In this document: piece by piece, positions 8,326-16,091 of the stretch
How positions within the stretch are numbered: position 1 is the first letter of the stretch
Layout: each line of letters opens with the position of its first letter
Origin: Spongiactinospora rosea
GTDB lineage: Bacteria > Actinomycetota > Actinomycetes > Streptosporangiales > Streptosporangiaceae
DNA: 64,000 bases
Assembly: GCF_003315795.1 (NCBI RefSeq)
Contig: NZ_QMEY01000013.1
Location: 1 to 64,000 of the forward strand
Direction: 5' to 3'
The notes under the pieces: generated by a model
Told to the model about the DNA's origin: nothing
Database searches by the model: none
The model's input: only the letters and a program-made list of their open reading frames with translations
Translations under genes and position numbers: made by a program

Positions 8326-9675
8326 GTGACTCCTGACCAGATCGAGGGTGCCGTCGCCGCGGGCATGCCCCAGGCCGTGGAAGACCTCAGGCGGCTCGTC
8401 GCCATCCCCTCGGTGGCCTTCCCCGGCCACCCCGAGGAGCCCGTGTACGCCGCCGCCGCGCTGACCGAGGCGCTGCTGCGCGACGCCGGGCTGCCGGAGG
8501 TCCGCCAGATTCCGGTCGAGGGCAGCTTCCCCGCCGTCTACGGCGAGGCCCCCGCCCCGCCCGGCGCGCCCACCGTGCTCCTCTACGCCCACTACGACGT
8601 CCAGCCCGCGGGCGACCCGGCGCTGTGGAAGACCCCGCCGTTCGACCCCACGCTGATCGACGGCGAGCTGTACGGCCGGGGCGCGGCCGACGACAAGTCC
8701 GGCGTCATCTCCCACGTCGCCGCGCTGCGGGCGTTCGAGGGGCGGTTCCCGGTCGGCATCAAGGTCATCATCGAGGGCCAGGAGGAGTACGCGGGCGAGC
8801 GCCTGGAGGCGTTCGTCGAACGCAACCCCGAGCTGCTGCGCGCCGACGCCATCGTGGTCGCCGACACCGGCAACCAGCGGCTCGGCGACCCGGCGGTGAC
8901 CACCTCGCTGCGCGGCATGGGCGCGTTCACCATCGAGGTGCGCAGCCTGCACGAGTCGGTGCACAGCGGGCAGTTCGGCGGCGTCGCCCCGGACGCGCTC
9001 GCCGCCCTGATCCGCATGCTGGCCGCGCTGCACGACGACAACGGCGACATTCGCGTCCCGGGGCTGCCGCGCGGCGCGTTCCTCGGCACCGGCCCGCTGG
9101 AGGAGGACTTCCGGGCCAGCGCCGGGGTGCTCGACGGCGTCGCGCTGGTCGGGTCGGGGTCGATCGCCGACCGGCTGTGGGCCTCGTACGCCATCACCGT
9201 GACGGGCGTGGACGCGCCCTCGGTCGCGCACGCCATCAACGCGGTCCAGCCGGGCGCGCGGGCCCGTGTCACGGTACGCGTGCCCCCGGCGGGCGACCCG
9301 CGGCTGACGGTCCAGGCGGTCTGCGACTACCTCCGCCAGGTCGCGCCCTGGGGCGTACAGGTCTCCTTCAGCGACGAGATCTACGGCACCGGCTTCCTGG
9401 CCGACGCGGGCGGGCGGGCCCGCGCCGCGCTCAACAAGGCCATGGAGCACGCCTACGGCCGCACGCCGCGCGACATCGGCGCGGGCGGGTCCATCCCGCT
9501 GGTGTCCACGCTGGTCAAGCAGTTCCCGGCGGCGGAGATCCTGCTGTTCGGCGCCGAAGACGACAACGCCTCCATCCACGCCCCCAACGAGCGCCTCAAC
9601 CTGGAGGAGCTGCGCCGCACCGCCACGGCCGAGGCGCTGTTCCTGCAGCGGTACGCCGCGACCGCGCTGCGATGA
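8326..9675 (+). CDS. M20 family metallopeptidase / dipeptidase
   Basis: A 449-residue cytoplasmic zinc peptidase of the M20/ArgE/CPG2 type. Metal-site motifs include YAHYDVQ (His89, Asp91), GRGAADDKSG with the bridging Asp, and EGQEEYAG with the catalytic and metal-binding Glu pair. A dimerisation insert (about residues 205-310) carries LHESVHSGQFGG. The closing metal His is likely in NASIHAPNERL. The GTG start at 8326 is preceded by GGAGAG. The stop overlaps the ATG of the DUF5946 gene by 4 bases. The substrate is probably a dipeptide; specificity cannot be read from sequence. Confidence 0.92.
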   Translation: MTPDQIEGAVAAGMPQAVEDLRRLVAIPSVAFPGHPEEPVYAAAALTEALLRDAGLPEVRQIPVEGSFPAVYGEAPAPPGAPTVLLYAHYDVQPAGDPALWKTPPFDPTLIDGELYGRGAADDKSGVISHVAALRAFEGRFPVGIKVIIEGQEEYAGERLEAFVERNPELLRADAIVVADTGNQRLGDPAVTTSLRGMGAFTIEVRSLHESVHSGQFGGVAPDALAALIRMLAALHDDNGDIRVPGLPRGAFLGTGPLEEDFRASAGVLDGVALVGSGSIADRLWASYAITVTGVDAPSVAHAINAVQPGARARVTVRVPPAGDPRLTVQAVCDYLRQVAPWGVQVSFSDEIYGTGFLADAGGRARAALNKAMEHAYGRTPRDIGAGGSIPLVSTLVKQFPAAEILLFGAEDDNASIHAPNERLNLEELRRTATAEALFLQRYAATALR

Positions 9676-10151
9676 CCGGCGACGGTCCCCGCTGCGCGGA
9701 CTGCGGCGGCCCCGGCGGCGCGGAGTGGTGTGCGGCGCTGTTCGGGGAGCTGCTGACGCTCGACTATTCGCGGCGGGAGCCGTGGGGAGCGCTGCACGCG
9801 GTGTCGGTGGCGTGCTACCACTTCCAGCACCCGTCGCGGGCGATCGGCGGGTCCGGCCCGTTCTACTGGTCCCTCCTGCACCTCTACCTGCGGGAGGGCC
9901 GCGATTCGCTGATCGCCGCCACCCAGCGGGCCCGCCGGAACAACACCCACCGCACCGGCGGGCGCAAGCCGGGCCCAGGCGACTTCCCGGGCGCGCCGCC
10001 CTTCCCGGCACGGGCGGTCCCGCCCGCGGCCTTCACCACCACGATCGCCGACGTGGCGGCGGGCGGCGACTTCCCGGCCGAGGGCTTCGAGGACCGGGTC
10101 CGATCCTGGGCCACCGCGACCGTCTCGGCCTGGGCCGCGCCCGGTTCATGA
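9672..10151 (+). CDS. DUF5946 family protein with N-terminal CxxC motif
   Basis: A 159-residue protein, translationally coupled to the M20 peptidase (ATGA overlap at 9672-9675). It starts with CADCGGPGGAEW, which contains a CxxC pair. Then follow a 'LLTLDYSRREPWGALHAVSV' type segment, CYHFQHPSR and a C-terminal acidic/aromatic helix. I recognise this pattern as the DUF5946 group found in actinobacteria; no function is known. The CxxC with His residues might bind a metal, which is inference. Confidence 0.75.
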   Translation: MTGDGPRCADCGGPGGAEWCAALFGELLTLDYSRREPWGALHAVSVACYHFQHPSRAIGGSGPFYWSLLHLYLREGRDSLIAATQRARRNNTHRTGGRKPGPGDFPGAPPFPARAVPPAAFTTTIADVAAGGDFPAEGFEDRVRSWATATVSAWAAPGS

Positions 10152-10184
10152 GCCCGGGCGGTCGCCGGGGTTACAGTGGGTGGC

Positions 10185-11057
10185 GTGTCGGACGCGCGGC
10201 GCGGGGCGGTGCTCGTTTGCGCGGCCTATGTGCTGTGGGGGCTTTCGACCCTGTACTGGCCGCTGCTGGAGCCGACCGGACCGGTGGAGATCCTGACCTC
10301 CCGGGTGCTGTGGTCGCTCGGGGCGCTCATCGTACTGCTGAGCGTGCTCGGGCGCTGGGTCCGGGTGCGGGCGCTGGCGCGCCGCGCGGGGACGCTCCGG
10401 CTGCTCACCGTGGCCGGGGCGCTGATGGGCGCCAACTGGGGGCTCTTCCTCTTCGCCGTGCTGAACGGCCAGGTGGTGGAGGCGGCGCTGGGGTTCTTCG
10501 TCACGCCGCTGGTCAGCGTGGCGTTCGGGGTGGTGCTCTACCGTGAGCGGCTGCGGCCGGGGCAGTGGGCGGCGGTCGGGCTCGGGGCGGTGACGCTGGG
10601 CCTGCTCACCGTGGAGTACGGCGGGCCACCCTGGATCGCGCTCGGCCTGGCCGCGAGCTTCGGCACCTACGGCCTGATCAAGAAGCACCTGAGCGTCGGC
10701 GCGATCGAAGGGCTCTTCGTGGAGACGTCGGCGCTGTTCCCGTTCGCGCTGGCGTACACGGTCGTGCTCCAGGCCACCGGGCAGGCGACCTTCGGCCACG
10801 TCTCCGCGCTCAACACCGCGCTCGGCATCGGGGCCGGGCTCGTGGTGCTGGTGCCGCTGCTGCTGTTCGGCGCCGCCGCGCCGCGCATCTCGCTCACGAT
10901 GATCGGGATGCTCCAGTACATCGAGCCCGCCGTGCAGCTCCTGCTCGGCGTGCTGGTCTTCCGCGAGGCCATGCCGGGCCTGCGGTGGGCCGGGTTCGCG
11001 CTGCTGTGGGCAGCCCTGGCGATCTTGGCGATCGACGGTCTGCGGGCCGCCCGGTGA
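10185..11057 (+). CDS. rarD: RarD-like EamA (DMT) family transporter
   Basis: This 290-residue membrane protein has ten predicted helices in two EamA halves. The RarD hallmarks are present: AAYVLWGLSTLYWPLL near the N-terminus, MGANWGLFLFAV, and the second-half IGMLQYIEPAVQLLLGV. RarD proteins are drug/metabolite superfamily exporters whose substrate is not established. The GTG at 10185 lies 7 bases after TACAGT and no Shine-Dalgarno is seen, so the message is probably leaderless. A GTG at 10176 would add three residues. It is convergent with the LysR gene. Confidence 0.88.
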   Translation: MSDARRGAVLVCAAYVLWGLSTLYWPLLEPTGPVEILTSRVLWSLGALIVLLSVLGRWVRVRALARRAGTLRLLTVAGALMGANWGLFLFAVLNGQVVEAALGFFVTPLVSVAFGVVLYRERLRPGQWAAVGLGAVTLGLLTVEYGGPPWIALGLAASFGTYGLIKKHLSVGAIEGLFVETSALFPFALAYTVVLQATGQATFGHVSALNTALGIGAGLVVLVPLLLFGAAAPRISLTMIGMLQYIEPAVQLLLGVLVFREAMPGLRWAGFALLWAALAILAIDGLRAAR

Positions 11058-11079
11058 GTGGGTTGCGGTGGAACGGCCG

Positions 11080-11982
11080 TCACCGCTCGGCTTCCGGCGG
11101 GCGGACGTCTTGGCCGTTATGGCCGCACTCCGCGGCCAGCGCGGCGAGCAGCGCGACGGTGGGCGGCGGGTCGGGCGGCTCGCCGTACCGGGCGGCGAGG
11201 ACGCGGCGGGCCGCGCCGGGCAGCTCCCTGACCCGTACGGCGGGCGCGCGGTGCGCGGCCAGCGCCAGGCCGGGCAGCACGCTCACGCCCATGCCCGCGG
11301 CCACCATCGCCTGCACCGCCACGTAGTCGTCACTGGTGAAGACGATGTCGGGGGCGAACCCGGCCGCCCGGCACAGGTCGAGCAGGTGGATGCGGCAGCG
11401 TTCGCAGCCCGCGATCCAGGGCTGATCGGCCAGCTCGGGCAGCTCACCGGTCTCGTCGCGGGTGAGCAGGTGGCTCGGGTCGTCCAGCAGGCGGGTGAGC
11501 CGGACGCCGTTGTCCTCGGGCGCGGTGTCGGCGTACCGGAAGATGACCGCCACGTCCACGTAGCCCGCCCGCAACATCCGCAGCGCCTCCGGTGGTTCGG
11601 CCTCGGTGATCCGGAGCGCGAGGCCGGGGTGCTCGCGGGCCAGGCGGGCGGCGGCGCGCGGCACGAAGGTGCCGAGCGCGGAGGGGAAGGCGGCCAGCCG
11701 TACCCGGCCGGAACGCAGGCCGACGTGGGCGGCCAGCTCGTGCTCGGCGGCGTCGAGCCGGCCGAGGATCTCCCCGGCCCGCTCGGCGAGCAGCCGCCCG
11801 GCCTCGGTGAGCCGGATGCCGCGGCCCGCCCGCTGCACCAGCTTGGCCCCCGTCTCGGCCTCCAGTTTGGCCAGGTGGTGGCTGACCGAGGGCTGGGAGT
11901 AGTGGAGCTCCCTGGCGGCGGCGGTGACCGAGCGGTGCCTGGCCACCGCGGCGAGCACGCGTAGCCGCACGATATCCAGCAT
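11080..11982 (-). CDS. LysR family transcriptional regulator
   Basis: A 300-residue protein. The N-terminal winged helix (RLRVLAAVARHRSVTAAARELHYSQPSVSHHLAKLEAETG) is the LysR DNA-binding domain. It is followed by the long linker helix and a two-lobed effector domain (residues ~90-290). Two adjacent Cys residues (GCERCRIHLLDLC) in the effector domain are notable next to a cysteine-dioxygenase-like gene. It is divergent from that gene with a 75-base control region, the normal arrangement for LysR regulators and their target. Control of the dioxygenase by a thiol-related effector is inference. Confidence 0.92.
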   Translation of the reverse strand: MLDIVRLRVLAAVARHRSVTAAARELHYSQPSVSHHLAKLEAETGAKLVQRAGRGIRLTEAGRLLAERAGEILGRLDAAEHELAAHVGLRSGRVRLAAFPSALGTFVPRAAARLAREHPGLALRITEAEPPEALRMLRAGYVDVAVIFRYADTAPEDNGVRLTRLLDDPSHLLTRDETGELPELADQPWIAGCERCRIHLLDLCRAAGFAPDIVFTSDDYVAVQAMVAAGMGVSVLPGLALAAHRAPAVRVRELPGAARRVLAARYGEPPDPPPTVALLAALAAECGHNGQDVRPPEAER

Positions 11983-12037
11983 GTATCAACCGTATCTATG
12001 GATCGGAACGGATATCCGCATTGGACGTGATGTATCA
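11981..12037. promoter_or_regulatory. paired ATGTATCA boxes and CGGATATCCG palindrome between lysR and dioxygenase genes
   Basis: ATGTATCA occurs at 11981-11988, overlapping the LysR start codon, and again at 12030-12037; each is followed within two bases by CCG. The starts are 49 bases apart, close to five helical turns. A perfect 10-bp palindrome CGGATATCCG lies between them at 12009-12018. LysR regulators bind spaced recognition and activation sites in such divergent intervals. Confidence 0.4.
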
Positions 12038-12057
12038 CCGCTGTCCACCCTGAAGGT

Positions 12058-12588
12058 ATGAAGACGACGACGATCGCACGACCGGACATGGCCGAGTTCA
12101 CCCGCGCCGTCGGCGCGATCGTGGCCCGCGGGCTGTCGCCCCGGGACACCGCCCGCACGGTCGCGGCGCTGCTGCGCGAGGGCATGCCGCAGGTCTCCGC
12201 CCTGCTCACCGAGGAGCAGCGGGCGGGCGACCCGGCCGGGTACGTCTCGCACGTGCTGCACGCCCGGCCGGAGTTCTCCATCGCCGCCGTGGTGTGGCGG
12301 CCCGGCCAGCGCACGGTGATCCACGACCATGTGGCGTGGTGCGCGTTCGGCGTGCTCAGCGGCATCGAGCACGAGACGCTGTACCGGCTCGACGGCGACC
12401 GCCTGGCGGAGATCGGCCGGGCCGACAACCGGCCGGGCGAGGCGGGCGGCTTCGCCCCGCCCGGCGACATCCACATGGTGCGCAACACCAGCGCGGAGGT
12501 CGGGGTGTCCCTGCACGTCTACGGGGCCGACCTGGGCAGGCTCGGCAGCAGCATCCGGCGGGTGTACGACCTGCCCGTGGTCAGGTGA
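12058..12588 (+). CDS. cysteine dioxygenase-like cupin protein
   Basis: A 176-residue single-cupin protein. The first cupin motif WRPGQRTVIHDHVAWCAFGVLSG supplies His89 and His91, and the second motif PPGDIHMV supplies His139. This three-His facial triad is that of thiol dioxygenases (cysteine dioxygenase, 3-mercaptopropionate dioxygenase), which oxidise a thiol to a sulfinate using Fe(II) and O2. The protein length fits the bacterial members. A divergent LysR gene suggests substrate-induced expression. Specificity for cysteine versus another thiol cannot be decided. It stops one base before the convergent dprE2-like stop. Confidence 0.8.
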   Translation: MKTTTIARPDMAEFTRAVGAIVARGLSPRDTARTVAALLREGMPQVSALLTEEQRAGDPAGYVSHVLHARPEFSIAAVVWRPGQRTVIHDHVAWCAFGVLSGIEHETLYRLDGDRLAEIGRADNRPGEAGGFAPPGDIHMVRNTSAEVGVSLHVYGADLGRLGSSIRRVYDLPVVR

Positions 12589-13335
12589 CTACCTGGGCAG
12601 CCGCCGCCAGGCGGCGCGCGGGAGCAGGCTGAGCACGGTGAACGCCGGGCCGAGCAGCCGCGGCACCCACACGGTGGAGTCGTGCCCGGAGCGCAGCGCG
12701 GCCACCACCGCGTCGGCGACCTGGCCGGGGGTGCTGGACAGCGGGGCCGGGCTCATCCCTGCCGTCATCCGGCCGCGTACGAACCCGGGTCGTACCAGCA
12801 GCACCCGCACGCCCGTGCCGTGCAGCGAGTCGCGCAGGCCCTGGGCGAACCCGTCGAGCCCGGCCTTGGCCGAGCCGTACACGAAGTTGGCCCGCCGCAC
12901 CCGCACGCCCGCCACCGACGACAGCACCACCAGCGTGCCGTGGCCCTGCTCGCGCAACCGGCGCGCGGCGCTCAGCCCGGTGGAGACGTGCCCAGCGAAG
13001 TTGACCATGACGTCCGCCGCCGCGGCGGCCGGGTCGGCGTCGTAGCCGTCCTGCCTGCCCAGCACGCCGAACGCGCCGATCACCACGTCCAGGTCGCCGA
13101 CCAGCCCGGCCGCCGCCTCGATCACCTCAGGGTGGGTCTCCGGCCGGGCCGCGTCGAACTCCAGCAGGTGGACCTCAGCGGGAAGATCCGGAGGCACGGC
13201 GTTCGCCGCGTCCCGCAGCGCGAGCACCACCCGCCGCGCGCCGCCCCGGACCAGCCGCGCCACGACGGCCAGCCCGATCTCACTGCGCCCGCCCAGCAGC
13301 AGCACGGTGTCCACGCCGCCGAGTGAGTTCTTCAC
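12589..13335 (-). CDS. dprE2: decaprenylphospho-2-keto-ribose reductase (DprE2-like SDR)
   Basis: A 248-residue short-chain dehydrogenase. It has an N-terminal nucleotide-binding motif (LLLGGRSEIGLAVV), the NFAG strand, catalytic Ser in VLSSVAGVR and the YxxxK pair in FVYGSAKAG. GGxSEIG instead of the usual GxxxGxG is characteristic of DprE2, which reduces the keto intermediate to decaprenylphosphoryl arabinose with NADH. The GTG start at 13335 overlaps the DprE1 stop (GTGA) and has AAGGAG 10 bases upstream. It is the last gene of the ubiA-dprE1-dprE2 operon, so the pathway context strongly supports the call. Confidence 0.88.
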   Translation of the reverse strand: MKNSLGGVDTVLLLGGRSEIGLAVVARLVRGGARRVVLALRDAANAVPPDLPAEVHLLEFDAARPETHPEVIEAAAGLVGDLDVVIGAFGVLGRQDGYDADPAAAAADVMVNFAGHVSTGLSAARRLREQGHGTLVVLSSVAGVRVRRANFVYGSAKAGLDGFAQGLRDSLHGTGVRVLLVRPGFVRGRMTAGMSPAPLSSTPGQVADAVVAALRSGHDSTVWVPRLLGPAFTVLSLLPRAAWRRLPR

Positions 13336-14684
13336 AGGTCGAGTCTCCTTGCCAGGTCGGACCGGAACACGCCGTGGGGGTCCACATCGTGGCGGATCCG
13401 CCGCCACTCGGCAAGGCGCGGGTACATGGCGGGCAGCAGGGCGGCGTTCAGCCGGGAGTCCTTGGCCAGGTAGACGCGCCCGCCCGCGGCGGCGACCCGC
13501 TCGTCGAAGCCGCGCAGCAGCCCGGCGAGCCCGGGGCGGCCCACCGGGATGTCCAGGGCGAGCGTCCAGCCGGGCATCGGGAACGACAGCGGCGCGGGAG
13601 TGCCGGGGCCGAACCGCTTGAGCACGGTCAGGAACGACACCACCCCGGCCCGCGCGAGCCGGTTGACGATGTGCCGCAGCGTCTCCTCGGCCCCGTCGGG
13701 CACCACGAACTGATACTGCACGAACCCGCGCGGCCCGTAGATCCGGTTCCAGTCCGCCACCGAGTCCAGCGGGTGGAAGAAGGGCGCGATGTGCTGGATC
13801 GTGCCGTGCGCTGCGCGGGGCGCACGCCGGTACCAGACCTCGTTGAAGGCCCGCACGGTCACCGGGTTGAGCAGCCCGCCGGGCAGCCGCCTGGGGGCCG
13901 AGAGCCGGGTTCGCGGCGCGAACGCCAGCGGGTCCCCGGCCGTGCCGGGGAGGTCGGCGCGGCGGGCGTGGTCGCCCAGGGTGAGCACGCCGCGCCCGGT
14001 CCGCGCGCCCCCGGCCAGCAGGTCGATCCAGGCGACCGTGTAGCGGTGGCGTCCGTCGGCGGCGGCCATCTCGGTGAGCGTGTCGTCCAGGCCGGTGGTG
14101 CGCCGGACGTCCACCAGCATCCGGGAGGTCTCCACGGGCACGCAGCCGAACTCGGCCTGCGCGATCACGCCGGTCAGTCCCATGCCGCCGACCGTGGCGT
14201 GGAACAGCGGGTCGCCAGGGCGCAGGGTGCGGACCGCGCCGTCGGCGGTGACCAGGTCGAGCGAGCGCAGATGGGCCCCGAAGGAGGAGTCCACATGGTG
14301 GTTCTTGCCGTGTACGTCGGCGGCGACGGCCCCGCCCACGGTGACGTGCCTGGTCCCGGGGGTGACCGGGACGAACCAGCCGCGCGGCACGAGCGCGGTC
14401 ATCAGCTCGTGCAGGCCGACCCCGGCGGCGGCGGTGACCACGCCCGTCTCGGCGTCCAGCCGCCAGGACGTCAGCGCGGTGCAGTCGATCACCAGGCCGC
14501 CGGCGTTCTGGGCGGCGTCGCCGTACGCGCGGCCGAGGCCGCGGGCGATCAGGCCGCGCGGGGCGGGATCGGCGACCAGCGCGGCGAGTTCGGCGGTGCT
14601 GCGGGGGCGGCGGACGTCGGCCGGAGTGGGAGCGGTACGGCCCCAGCCGGACAGGAAGGCGGGCGGGCCTTGCGGGGTGGTCAT
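13332..14684 (-). CDS. dprE1: decaprenylphosphoryl-ribose 2'-oxidase (DprE1-like flavoenzyme)
   Basis: A 450-residue FAD-dependent oxidase of the vanillyl-alcohol-oxidase fold. The N-terminal FAD domain contains RGLGRAYGDAAQ and VTVGGAVAADVHGKNHHVDSSFG. The C-terminal part has FGPGTPAPLSFPMPGW and ends MYPRLAEWRRIRHDVDPHGVFRSDLARRL, as in mycobacterial DprE1. It oxidises the 2'-OH of polyprenylphosphoryl ribose, the first half of the epimerisation to arabinose. The residue matching the benzothiazinone-reactive Cys of M. tuberculosis (Cys387, in WNICVD) is Ala376 here (WTLALD). It overlaps ubiA and dprE2 by 4 bases on each side. Confidence 0.9.
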   Translation of the reverse strand: MTTPQGPPAFLSGWGRTAPTPADVRRPRSTAELAALVADPAPRGLIARGLGRAYGDAAQNAGGLVIDCTALTSWRLDAETGVVTAAAGVGLHELMTALVPRGWFVPVTPGTRHVTVGGAVAADVHGKNHHVDSSFGAHLRSLDLVTADGAVRTLRPGDPLFHATVGGMGLTGVIAQAEFGCVPVETSRMLVDVRRTTGLDDTLTEMAAADGRHRYTVAWIDLLAGGARTGRGVLTLGDHARRADLPGTAGDPLAFAPRTRLSAPRRLPGGLLNPVTVRAFNEVWYRRAPRAAHGTIQHIAPFFHPLDSVADWNRIYGPRGFVQYQFVVPDGAEETLRHIVNRLARAGVVSFLTVLKRFGPGTPAPLSFPMPGWTLALDIPVGRPGLAGLLRGFDERVAAAGGRVYLAKDSRLNAALLPAMYPRLAEWRRIRHDVDPHGVFRSDLARRLDL

Positions 14685-15583
14685 GTCAGATGGATCCCGA
14701 GCACGAGGAGGGCGAGCTGGACGGCGATGAAGATCTGCAACGGCCGGTCGCGCAGGGCCAGTTCCTCCGGCTCCTCCCCCGCGCCCCGGTCCACCAGGAG
14801 ATTGTGCCGGAGTACGACCAGCACGAACGGCACGATGCTGAGCCCGTGGAAGGGCCCGGGGTGATCGTTCAGCGCCCACAGGCAGTACGTGACGATCATC
14901 GCGCCCGAGCACATGGTACGGACCTGCGCGAGGTAGGCGGGGCTGTAGGCGGCCAGGGTCGCCCGGGTGGCCGAGCCGGTCTGCGCCCGGCGTTCGGCCT
15001 CGCGCTTGCCCGCCACGAGCTGGAGCGAGCCGAGCGAGATCACCACCAGAAACCAGCTCGTCACCGGGACGCCCACCGCGACCGCCCCGGCGAAGGCCCG
15101 TACGACATGGCATGCGGCGACCGCGACCAGGTCCACCACCGGCTGCCGCTTCAGCCAGAACGTGTAGCCGAGGGTGAGGGCCAGGTAGGCGGCCACCACG
15201 GCGGGGAGCCGCCAGCCGCCGGTCAGCGCGGCGACGGCGGGGGCGCTCACGGCCAGCAGCGCGCCCGCGACTCTGGCCAGCGGGACGGGGATCAGGCCGG
15301 AGGCGACGGGGCGGTGGCGTTTCCTGGGGTGCTGCCGGTCGGCGTCGGCGTCGGCGGCATCGTTGATCAGGTACGCGCCGGAGGCGGCCAGGCAGAACGC
15401 CGCGAAGGCGATCAGCGCGGCCCGCGCGCCTGCGGGGGTGAACAGCTCTCCGGCGGCCAGGGGGGCGGCGAGCACCAGCCCGTTCTTCACCCACTGCCGT
15501 GGGCGCAGTGCCCGGACCAGCCCGACCGCCCGCGTCCGGCGGGATACGGCGGGCCGCCGCGTCAACGCCGGCCCGGCGCTCAC
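14681..15583 (-). CDS. ubiA: UbiA family decaprenyl-phosphate phosphoribosyltransferase
   Basis: A 300-residue membrane prenyltransferase with about nine helices. The Asp-rich motif NDAADADAD (residues 74-82) is followed by KRHRPVASG, and a second cytosolic loop carries LGYTFWLKRQPVVDLVAVA. RALRPRQWVKN near the N-terminus is typical of the DPPR synthase branch (Rv3806c type), which joins PRPP to polyprenyl phosphate. The GTG start at 15583 lacks a clear ribosome-binding site, so a start slightly further in is possible. It is the first gene of the overlapping operon with dprE1 and dprE2. Confidence 0.88.
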   Translation of the reverse strand: MSAGPALTRRPAVSRRTRAVGLVRALRPRQWVKNGLVLAAPLAAGELFTPAGARAALIAFAAFCLAASGAYLINDAADADADRQHPRKRHRPVASGLIPVPLARVAGALLAVSAPAVAALTGGWRLPAVVAAYLALTLGYTFWLKRQPVVDLVAVAACHVVRAFAGAVAVGVPVTSWFLVVISLGSLQLVAGKREAERRAQTGSATRATLAAYSPAYLAQVRTMCSGAMIVTYCLWALNDHPGPFHGLSIVPFVLVVLRHNLLVDRGAGEEPEELALRDRPLQIFIAVQLALLVLGIHLT

Positions 15584-15687
15584 CCGGAGACCGTCCGGGC
15601 AGGGAGGGATGTGCCTGGGGGTAAATGGGACACCTGTGGAGTTTATCCAGCCTGGGGCTACAACTCCGGAAAAACCGACATATCAGC

Positions 15688-16014
15688 CTAAGAAGCTATT
15701 TCCCACGCGCGGCCGTTGCACAACGGCGGGCCGTATGTGTAGGTCCGGCCGTCGCCTACCGTGGCCACCAGCGAGTTGCCCGGCGCATGCTCCTCGCACA
15801 TCCATCCGGGAAAGCTGATCGAGGTCCCCTCCCCCGGCCCCAGCACCGCGAACGGCCGCGCCTGCAACCGCCCCCGCACACTGACCGTCTCCCCCGTCCC
15901 GTTCGCGATCACCAGGTACTCCCCGGCCCCCGCCGGAGCGCACCCGCCCAGCACGACGACACACCACAGGGCCACGTAGGCCGCCGGGGTGGTGGTGGGC
16001 ATGGAGGTGAGCAT
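15688..16014 (-). CDS. small secreted lipoprotein
   Basis: A 108-residue protein. It has a hydrophobic N-terminus and a lipobox ending LGGC (Cys at about residue 25), then a compact domain with YLVIANGTGETVSVRG, a Gly-rich turn and two further Cys residues (WMCEEH and PPLCNG) that could form a disulfide. AGGAAAGG precedes the ATG. It lies alone between the ubiA operon and the acyl-CoA dehydrogenase gene. The fold resembles a small beta-sandwich by its strand pattern, but I do not recognise a family. Function unknown. Confidence 0.65.
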   Translation of the reverse strand: MLTSMPTTTPAAYVALWCVVVLGGCAPAGAGEYLVIANGTGETVSVRGRLQARPFAVLGPGEGTSISFPGWMCEEHAPGNSLVATVGDGRTYTYGPPLCNGRAWEIAS

Positions 16015-16091
16015 GGTGCGCCTTTCCTGGCGGGGGTGGTGGTGCCGGGTGTCCGCCGCCGTACTCGGCTCATTCCCTCCCGCGGGTCGCG

